From Brachynemurus nebulosus (Eukaryota > Arthropoda > Insecta > Neuroptera > Myrmeleontidae): a stretch of 64,000 bases of DNA. Shown here piece by piece: positions 56,535 to 64,000 of this stretch. The stretch lies in assembly GCA_035578155.1 (NCBI GenBank), contig JAPWDM010000003.1:64162142-64226141 (forward strand), written 5' to 3'. The stretch's first letter is position 1, and each line of letters begins with the position of its first letter. The notes under the pieces are model-generated. The model ran no database searches and was not told where the DNA came from. It saw nothing but the letters and a program-made list of their open reading frames with translations. The translations under genes were made by a program, and so were the position numbers.

Positions 56535-56972
56535 AGCCGGTTCTACACGATGCTACGAACGTTCCTTCCATCGTTCGATCGAACGTTTGAGGCAATTAAG
56601 TTCGATAGTTGGTGCGACGAATGTATCTGCTACACGGTGAATCGAATGTTTGATCCAATACGAATGATGATATGTTGGTACAAACGTTTATTCAGTGGAC
56701 GAGGCTGTTATCTGTCTGATGTTATCTCTAATGTTATACACTGATGTTGTCTTTCTTCACATGAACGAGTCGTGCAGCTGCTGAGTCGAACCAACCAACG
56801 CAACCAACATTGACTCGGTGCAAGAATACCGACATCGAGCGGGACATGGCCAAATGCGAATGTTTGACGCTCGACATTGGACACTCGTAGGTTCGAACAA
56901 CGGCCACACGATGCGATGAACCATTGAACGTCCAATGTTGAAAGGTGTTCGTAGCATCGTGTAGAACCGGCT
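56535..56972. mobile_element. PIF/Harbinger-like MITE
   Basis: The TIR AGCCGGTTCTACACGATGCT, continuing ACGAAC (26 bp), is perfect at both ends. TTA lies on each side (56532-56534, 56973-56975). A 3-bp TWA target is characteristic of PIF/Harbinger. The 438-bp interior is GC-richer than the surroundings, which explains the cluster of overlapping frames on both strands (for example 56734-57045). None has a recognisable transposase domain. Confidence 0.85.
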
Positions 56973-57169
56973 TTAGTTTGGCGATAAATACATAACTGTT
57001 AATAAAAATAGCACACTTGATATGTAATATGTAGGTATTCAACAAAATGTTTTTTTAACGATTTGGGACGAATAAAGGTGTATCTGTGAAAATAGATTCA
57101 ATTACTTGCTTATAATTTGAATGGAAAATTGACATCAGAAGTGTTATCAGCAGTTTTATCTTGAACGGA

Positions 57170-57890
57170 AATTATTGTTTATTACCAAAAAATTGAAATC
57201 GACGGGTTTGATTGGGAAAAAAAGTTCAAAGGTTACAAAAAATTTGTGATGAGCAAAATTAGTCTTGGTCTTACAGTCTTTTCTTGGTCTTGCATTTTTT
57301 GCAAGACCAAGACTATATACCAAGAGCAAGACCAAGACCAAAACTATAAGTTTGGCTGCAAGACCAAGACAAAAGCAAGAAAAAAGCAAGACTCTTGCTA
57401 AATTATTTAAATAGTTTGAAAGTTTAATTAATACCGTAAAGAGAGAAAATTCTGATTTTAGAAGGAAAAAATTCGGTAATAAAAAATGTAAGAAAGTGCA
57501 AGATTTTTTAGCAATACCAAGACCAAGACCAAGACTGCATTGGGCAAGACCAAGACCAAGATTCTTAATGCAAGAACAAGACCAAGACCAAGACTGCCAA
57601 GTCTTGGTCTTGGTCTTGCATTTGCTCATCACTACAAAAAATCAAAATTTGTTTTGAGATTTCAGGGATAAATGGGTGTATTTGTTAGGAAAGTTGTCGG
57701 AAACAAAGGAGAGCTCCTACAGGAGAAAAATTCATTACCGAAAAACTGAAAGCGAGGGGTTTGGTTAGGAAAAAAAAGTTCAAAGGTTATAAAGAATCAA
57801 AATTTGTTTTAAGATTTTATGGGTAAATGGGTGTATTTGTTAGGAAAGTTGTCGGAAACGAGGTTGTTGCTCCTAGAGGATCCCCTACAG
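57170..57890 (+). repeat. Tandem duplication (~154-bp unit) split by a hAT MITE
   Basis: Unit 1 (about 57180-57235 and 57643-57700) and unit 2 (about 57715-57870) share ATTACC.AAAAA.TGAAA, GTTCAAAGGTTA, TCAAAATTTGTTTT and TTGTTAGGAAAGTTGTCGGA. The hAT element lies in unit 1 only. Unit 2 preserves the empty site TAAAGAAT at 57790-57797. Confidence 0.88.
57244..57634. mobile_element. hAT MITE (CAAGAC family), copy 3
   Basis: 391 bp. Left end TTGTGATGAGCAAA (one change from TAGTGATG), right end TTTGCTCATCACTA. The perfect 8-bp duplication CAAAAAAT is at 57236-57243 and 57635-57642. It lacks the 33-bp expansion of copy 1. Subterminal hairpins of CAAGACC/GGTCTTG are present at both ends. The 158-codon minus-strand frame (57156-57632) is repeat translation, not a gene. 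Confidence 0.95.
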
Positions 57891-57899
57891 AGGGACAAT

Positions 57900-58362
57900 T
57901 CATATTTTAAGTCACTCCAACGCCATTGTCGGAAAATCGACTGATGATTAGAAGAACCCTACAAGCCCTACTACGCTGCAAAATTTTAAAAATTGTTCAG
58001 TTCTGATAAGAAAGGTAAAGGTTTTTGTAAAAAAAGGACAAAAATCAAATTTTCTCAAAAGTCCTTAAGATAATTGGGTCCTTTTGTAATATATTTCCGG
58101 CACGGAGAAAATCCAAAAACCAAATTTTTTTAGTTTTTCCGAAAAATTGACAACGACAATAATTCCAGAAGAACCATTGACCCAAAAGGTGTCAAAATTT
58201 TACTCCTTATAACGCCCCGAAGTTATACAGAATTATTTTAAACTTGATTTTATTTCTCTAGTCCCAGCAACTCTGATTAAGATCCAGAAAATTTCCATCT
58301 AGATTTTTGGTTTTCTAGATTTCTTGGGCCCAAATTAATCTGATTAATTATCATTAATTGCC
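57900..58362. other. No gene seen
   Basis: AT-rich, without a supported feature. Confidence 0.4.
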
Positions 58363-58365
58363 TTC

Positions 58366-58683
58366 TTACATAGGCCAAATTGTCAGAATTTCGTGCCGAA
58401 CGAAAAAAAAAGAATATTTTAAAAAAGAAAAAAAAATTGTAGCTTGAATCACAGTAGGCTTTCTTCGAAGCGATTCTGTCCGTACTTGATCTACAGTCGA
58501 CCCCATGTATCGATCCCCAACTCCTTTAGCCCAACCACTCTCTGTGGTGAGATCAGAGCCTGTGGATAATTCAGCATGAATTTTCAACTTGGTGACGTCA
58601 CTGCTATTTATTCCTGGTATACTAAAACTTTTACTCTCATTTACCCTCTCAGTGAGATTTAAACTTACGAATACATAATTCAT
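58366..58683 (-). other. Exon-like interval, unidentified
   Basis: A 105-codon minus-strand frame. The part covering about 58440-58660 is richer in GC than the surroundings and has a balanced, protein-like composition (for example GVGDRYMGSTVDQVRTESLR). The ends of the frame are Phe-rich and look non-coding. Splice-acceptor-like ACCAG and AGCAG occur near 58600-58620 on the minus strand, but a good donor was not found. I recognise no family. It could be a host exon, a retrocopy fragment or a transposon remnant. Confidence 0.25.
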
Positions 58684-58689
58684 AATATC

Positions 58690-59575
58690 ATAATCAATAA
58701 TCGCATTACCACGACCTTGAAAATTTATTTTTGACTATCTGTACGAATAATAAATATTTTGTAATATGTAGATTGTAGAGTTGTAATATGATTAATTTAA
58801 AAGTCATAAATACATAATTTTTATTGATATATGTATAAAATATTTTTTATAGTTATGTTTACATTCATTTTTGGATATTTTTAACCCTTACTGAACAAAA
58901 ATATTACAACCAGCGTTATCAAGAATATTTTAATTAAAAATGTAACATTTTATTTTGATTTTGCTCTGATACAAAAATGTAATTTGAGACTGTTTTGACT
59001 CTGTGAAATGAATATTTTGTAATTGAGCGGTAATTTGGTGTATAAAATTTCATGATTGAAAGTATTAAATTTAAAGAAAAATATTTCAATGCATTATTTT
59101 TATTATTTACCGCACCATAAAAACCATGTTATTTGATATGCTTATCAAAAAAAAAAATTGCTATTAAAATATTTTTATGTTTAAAAATAAATCAAACAAA
59201 TTATTCATTCATCAAATAATTTATAAAATTTCATAAATTGCTCCAAATATGTTTTGAAAGGAAAATATATGTAATAATTTTCGCAGAAAATTTTTCTCCG
59301 CGTGTCAAGTTTTGGGTAAAGTCTTCAGCCAAACACATCGGTTACTCACAGCCGAATGTCACTGAACTTTTTTCGGCAAAAAAATGAGTTTTAAAATTTT
59401 TTAACAATTATCCTATGCAAGGGCAGATGGATCCAGCTCTCAAATTAGGAGGGAATCACATTCTTTCTAAGTTAGCATTAAAAGAACAACTTTGAAAATT
59501 AATATTTCCCTTCGAGAAAAATAAATTTGTAAGAAAAAAACTTATTTTCTTAAATTAAACTTTACGGAAGTGACT
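58690..59575. other. No gene seen
   Basis: AT-rich, without a supported feature. Confidence 0.4.
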
Positions 59576-59579
59576 TGAA

Positions 59580-59890
59580 TTAGCGTGATTGATTAATTTA
59601 AGGTAATTTGGGCATGGGGTTACATTTTTTCTGTAAAAATGACCAAATTCCTTTTATATATGTGATCCAACAAAAAAGACTTTTTTTGTGGTCAGCTTTG
59701 GTAAAAATGTAAGAACGACTTCGAAAACCATATTTACGGTTTTCACTGAATTAAAAAATTCTAGTTAAAGTTGATGACGTCCCTTACTGAAGTTAGAGTG
59801 ACTGGTTGAATTAAGCTAATCTAGGTGGTGACCTTTTCATTTTTGGTATCAAAATGTGCCAATTCTTTTGACAGAAGTTATAAAATTACT
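59580..59890 (+). repeat. Dispersed repeat family R9, copy 4
   Basis: Shares AATGACCAAATTCCTTTT, TTTGGTAAAAATGTAAGAACG, ACTTCGAAAACC and the GATGACGTC block with 22015-22620. A second partial unit begins at about 59800 (GAATTAAGCTAATCTAGGTG). Confidence 0.58.
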
Positions 59891-59891
59891 T

Positions 59892-60322
59892 TTATTTAAC
59901 GACCATAACAATTTACAAATTTAACCTTCGAATGAAAGTGAAAATTGTCCAAATGGGAACGATTATAATTATAATTTGTATAAAATATCCACGGAGACCA
60001 GTGACGAGTGATTAACAGAAAGGAAAATGAAATAGAATTATAGTTGGTGTGGCCTTTGGCAATAAAACGCCTGCAAAAAAAAATCGATCGAAAACAATAA
60101 ATTTCTATTTTAAGTTTACCATAGAATTATTTCAAGAAAAAATTGCATACACACACAGATATATTCTATGTAAGAAATTTTTTTTGGCACAATGCCGTCC
60201 ATTTATAACATTTGCCAAATTATTTGCAGTATAAAATTATTATGTATTCAGTGATCCCAAAATTACTTCACAACATGGTTTCCTATACAACAATACCTAA
60301 ATTACATATAAATAAGTATGTA
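59892..60322. other. No gene seen
   Basis: AT-rich, without a supported feature. Confidence 0.4.
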
Positions 60323-60324
60323 CT

Positions 60325-60835
60325 ACAACCGAACCTTTTTTTATGCGGTGGATAGGGACTGCATAATATACATTGCACAAAAAAAATATACTTATTCAAA
60401 AATATCATAAATAGCTATAAAAAATTTAGTTCGGTCCAGATTGTAAAAAAAACTTGTGGTGGATCGGGACCGCATCAAAAAAGTTTCATCGAAAATACAT
60501 AACTCAAAACGCTCAAAACCTCACGATTCCCTTAGAAGTTGCTTTTCTAGACAAGGTAGAGAATTAATTTACACGTGGGGATATTTTTTATTTCGTTTTT
60601 ATAATATTATAAAAATTGTGAAAAACATCTATAAAAAAACTGAATGACTAACTTTTATTCTTATGCAATGTACTGATTAAATGTTTAAGAAAAACCATTA
60701 AAAAGTATTTTTATCAAAGAAAGTTATTATAGTTAAACGTTTAAGTTTCTTGTTTTCTGTTGATTTTGATTCACATTATGCATTTTAATGGCCATTTTTT
60801 TTAAAAACTGCATAGAAAAAATCGCACAAAAAAAG
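60325..60835 (-). repeat. Paired-ATGCGGT repeat, copy 3 (inverted, longest)
   Basis: Hairpin-like ATGCGGTGGATAGGGACTGC at 60343 and TTGTGGTGGATCGGGACCGC at about 60454 lie 111 bp apart, as in copy 1. The rest (to about 60835) is the inverse of 18366-18745, including AAAAAGTATTTTTATCAAAG. Unlike copy 2 it is uninterrupted, so it shows the pre-insertion state of the 18.7-kb locus. Confidence 0.7.
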
Positions 60836-60839
60836 AGCT

Positions 60840-61066
60840 GGCAAAAGGGCACGGATCAGCCAAGACTATTTTCTTTTTTTTTGGGGGGGGGAGGAAATTG
60901 TGAGAAAATTTAGTTTGTTCTCGAGGCCCGTTATTTCTCTCCACGACCCTTTTCCAGATACTAATTATTATTAAAATTTTTGGATTCGCCAAAAGCACTG
61001 GCCGAACATTTGGTATTTGGCAAATGACCGAATTGGACACGCAGTAGAAGTACGCAAGCACAATTA
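60840..61066. other. No gene seen
   Basis: A short G-run (about 60882-60892) and a segment resembling 3065-3110. Nothing else is supported. Confidence 0.35.
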
Positions 61067-61069
61067 GTA

Positions 61070-61495
61070 TAGTCACAAGACCAAGACTTAGCAGTCTTGG
61101 TATTGGTCTTGTTCTTGCATTAAGAGTCTTGGTCTTGCTAGAGCAGTTTTAGTCTTGGTCTCGGTCTTGGTCTTGCAAAATGCAGCCTTGGTCTTGGTAT
61201 TGCTAAAAAATCTTGCAATTTCTTGCATTTTTTTATTAGCGAAGTTTTTCAGAATTCTAAAATCAGAATTTCTCTCTTTACGGTGTTAATTATACTTTCA
61301 AACTATTTAAATAGTTTAGTAAGAGTCTTGCTTTTTTCTTGCTTTTGTCTTGGTCTTGCTCACTTGAGTCTTGGTATTGGTCTTGCAGCCATATTTATAG
61401 TCTTGGTCTTGGTCTTGCTTTTGGTATACATAGTCTTGATCTTAGTCTTGGTCTTGTAAAAATTGCAAGACCAAGACTAATTTTGCTCATCACTA
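61070..61495. mobile_element. hAT MITE (CAAGAC family), copy 4 (inverted)
   Basis: Inverted relative to the other copies. Its right end is TTTTGCTCATCACTA (ending 61495). The opposite end, TAGTCACAAGACC at 61070, has lost the GATGAGCAAATG part of the TIR. No matching 8-bp flanks. The sequence after the right end is the R6 repeat (GTTTCTAGG), so it lies against or within an R6 copy. Confidence 0.85.
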
Positions 61496-61600
61496 GTTTC
61501 TAGGAACCTCAACACAAATTTCCGTCATAGTCCCGGTCTCAAGTCGCGTCATAACAGTGGCTGTAATAGCTGAATTTTTGAGTCGAAAATTCCCTAAAAC
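61496..61600 (+). repeat. Dispersed repeat family R6, copy 3 (partial)
   Basis: Matches 7288-7385: GTTTCTAGG.ACCTCAA, CATAGTCCCGG.CTCAAGT, ACAGTGGCTGTAA and AGCTGAATT. Confidence 0.68.
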
Positions 61601-61601
61601 T

Positions 61602-62355
61602 TATTCCCATTTCCTGTACAACCATAATCATCCTATAGTATATTCCTATACTATCTAGTGGAAAATAAAATTACTCACAAGAAGAAAAACACATCAAAAA
61701 TTTTTAAATATAACAAACATTTAGGTAGTTATTTAAATTCACTATGTATATATGTAATGCTACATATTATATTTGTAAATTCACATACAATGTTTAGATT
61801 GGAGGCGCACACACGTCGAGAAGAGCCAAGCGCGAAGAGTTCAAGCACTTTTCATCTTCACATTCATTCGTTGGGAAATGTCCAACAGTGAAACAATGTT
61901 TACACTATCGGTAAAATTTACTGTTTCAGTATTAGTGCAACATAAATATGTATGTATATCTTGTTTCACAAAAAAGAAGACACTTTTTAGTATCGATTAG
62001 ACGGAGAGAGTATGAAAAAATTAAACAAAATTTGATACCCAAAAAGAAGCCATCATAATTAAATTCACTTAGCGTATTAATTAACCACACGTGTAAAACT
62101 TTTTATGTAATAATAGTCGATGACCTTGTGTTGCAGATAATAAACATGCCAAAATTATTCGACTACATTAAATAAACAAGTATGTAAAAAAAATAAGTGG
62201 TTTCACCATTCCGCGCAATAACGCGCAAACTATCAGAAGATGTATTGTATAAATTTTAAACTAAATTTGGGGTGAAATAACCGACTTCTGCCAGGGAGGT
62301 AGTAGCCCCTGAAAGATTTTTGGGACACCAAAACAAAATTATATAGTTACAAGGT
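61602..62355. other. No gene seen
   Basis: AT-rich. The frame 61658-61891 has no domain. Confidence 0.4.
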
Positions 62356-62361
62356 TATTAA

Positions 62362-63280
62362 TCCTAGAATCATACGTACTCGTCAAAACGATGAATGAAC
62401 TTCTCTACCGGCCCCAATACTACAACTTGTCGTTGCCTGCTTGCTGTGAAACTTCTGTTATCTAATTTATTTGTTATTGTAACACATAAGACGTATAAAT
62501 TTTGTTTATAGCTATTATCGTTTTTTTTATACTCAAATAGTGTGCGTCAAAAGGACGACGATGTATGATTAACCGATGTTTTTTTTTAAAGATTTTGTAC
62601 TACACATATAAAAGTTTTCCTAATTTTTCTAAAATTTATTAAAGATATGTATGTTATAATTAATCTATTCAATGATTATGATAATGTAAAAAATGATTAC
62701 AGCTGTTTGACTTATAGAGACGGCATAATACTGAAATTTTAATATATTGAATCGAAAACTAAAGAATGCGTTTCGAATGACTATAAAAGATTAACAATTT
62801 ATTTTGTGGAAAATATTTTAATTTTTATTATTTTTTGAGATCTTATTCGAAAAATTACTAATAAATCTTAGAAAATTTACAAATGTGCCTAATGGGGAAA
62901 TAACTACATATCTGTAGGAATATTTATGACTGAGAAATTTCACATTCTGTAAAGTCACGCATGTCTACTGGCTCATAATAGTTCATAAATTAATTATTTG
63001 AAAGACATGTTTTATGATACAATTGATGTATTTATCTATTTTTTAATTTTTATAATGAAAATATGCTTTGATAAAAAGATTAAAAAAATTAATAAATATT
63101 TATATTAAGAAACTTTTCCAAACCCAATTTTTTTAAATGTTTTGTTCGCCTTTGTAGTATTGTTATGTAAAAAAATGTTTTTTGCAAATAAACTCTAAAA
63201 CTCCCCGTAAAAATACCATTCGTCAAAATGACGCCGATGTATGCTTAACTTGACTCGTCGACCAACGTATGATTCTAGGA
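62362..63280. mobile_element. piggyBac-like TTAA-flanked element, non-autonomous (T5)
   Basis: TTAA lies at 62358-62361 and 63281-63284. The TIR TCCTAGAATCATACGT is perfect at both ends (16 bp). Its start resembles the CCCTAGAA terminus of piggyBac. Subterminal CGTCAAAA.GACG..GATGTATG motifs occur near 62545 and 63215, comparable in position and palindromic form to piggyBac internal repeats. 919 bp without a transposase frame. Confidence 0.85.
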
Positions 63281-63284
63281 TTAA

Positions 63285-64000
63285 ACACTTGAACACTACT
63301 TATTTTTAAATCAAGTCCAATTTGATGTAGTTAATTGCAATTGTGTGATTATTGAACTTATGTGGGTCCATATTTTTTTGACGTGTGTATACACCGTGAT
63401 ATCAATTGCACTTACTGTGTACACATATGTAAATGGTTTAATTTAATCCATTGTATAAATTAAAAAATATGTTTTATAAAAATTGGCCCAGTAAAATTAT
63501 TTACAGCGGTTTTTCTTTTGTGGTCTTAAGTGGTTTAACAAAGGAAAATTACATTACACATACTACTGCAATGTGTATTTATTTCAGGCATAAATTGTAC
63601 ACAATAAGTATAAAACGAATCTGTGCATTGTATTTTTTTCCGCGAGCCAAGTTTGTTGTCTAAAATTATTTTTAATCAGCCAGCATACTTTACCAATCGA
63701 CTTGAAACTTTTACTCTTGGGGAATATCTCCGCAAATCGCTCATTCAGCCGACTTGAAACTTTCCATAGTGATAGTTGTGGAACATAGGCGGATATAGGC
63801 TGCTTTTACAATGGATAAATATCTACTGCGAGGAAATGTACCTAACTCTTTGTACTCAAGCAAAAAAAAGGGAGTTGTAAATAGGCTGGTAAGACATGTA
63901 GCACATGACAACGACCGACGTTCTTTTTTTGACGAATTCTTTTGACGTTCTAACCTTGTTTCCTCAAAGTTGAATACTAAATGCGCTAAATACGTCCTCA
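63285..64000. other. No gene seen; right flank
   Basis: AT-rich. The short frame at 63451-63663 has no domain. CGACTTGAAACTTT occurs twice (about 63700 and 63749). Confidence 0.4.

Noticed and set aside
56734..57045. 103-codon minus-strand frame and overlapping frames on both strands
   Set aside because: They arise from the GC-richer PIF/Harbinger-like MITE, where stops are rarer; no transposase motif.

Overview
The window looks like AT-rich nuclear DNA from an arthropod, most likely an insect. The grounds are the base composition, long poly(A) and (TA)n tracts, dense short non-autonomous DNA transposons, a tRNA-derived SINE-like remnant, and a Ty3/Gypsy retrotransposon whose primer-binding site matches the 3' end of insect initiator tRNA-Met. 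I cannot name the species. No host protein-coding gene could be recognised. The only convincing coding sequence is the retrotransposon. Nearly all other open frames are chance frames in repeats.

Layout. 0-10 kb: a hAT MITE built on CAAGAC repeats (582-1087), a hairpin-bearing repeat (1230-1480), G-rich tracts, three abutting inverted-repeat elements (3233-4091), a nested TIR element (4925-5634), a dispersed repeat broken by a 92-bp (AT)n tract, and a tRNA-like SINE head (7490-7560). 10-20 kb: a ~725-bp foldback array in which seven units each carry a heat-shock-element-like triplet (10190-10915), a TTAA-flanked MITE (11583-12280), a cluster of three small hairpins (16119-16182), and nested repeats at 18.2-19.3 kb. 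20-31 kb: a foldback hairpin (20036-20320), two promoter-like GC-richer islands, and TA-, TTAA-, 8-bp- and 5-bp-TSD elements, including a paired CACGTG palindrome at 26547-26580. 31-44 kb: a tandem array with palindromes (31918-33358), then MITEs of TA, TTAA and hAT type, and a strong G-quadruplex motif (41982-42006).

44.9-52.0 kb holds a complete, apparently recent 7,090-bp Ty3/Gypsy element. It has LTRs of identical length (1,314 bp), a 4-bp TSD, a PBS, gag, a -1 frameshift heptamer directly before the gag stop, and pol in the order protease-RT-RNase H-integrase. It has no env. 52-64 kb: more dispersed repeats, a PIF/Harbinger-like MITE (56535-56972), a hAT MITE whose empty site survives in an adjacent tandem copy (57244-57634), one exon-like interval of unknown identity (58366-58683), another hAT copy, and a piggyBac-like TTAA element (62362-63280).

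How the parts work together: the LTR element is the only one here encoding its own mobilisation proteins. The MITEs (TSDs TTAA, TA, TTA, 8 bp, possibly 5 bp) encode nothing recognisable and would depend on transposases from elsewhere. The best leads are the heat-shock-element foldback, the five TTAA-flanked families, the hAT family with internal CAAGAC hairpins, and the retrotransposon's frameshift site.
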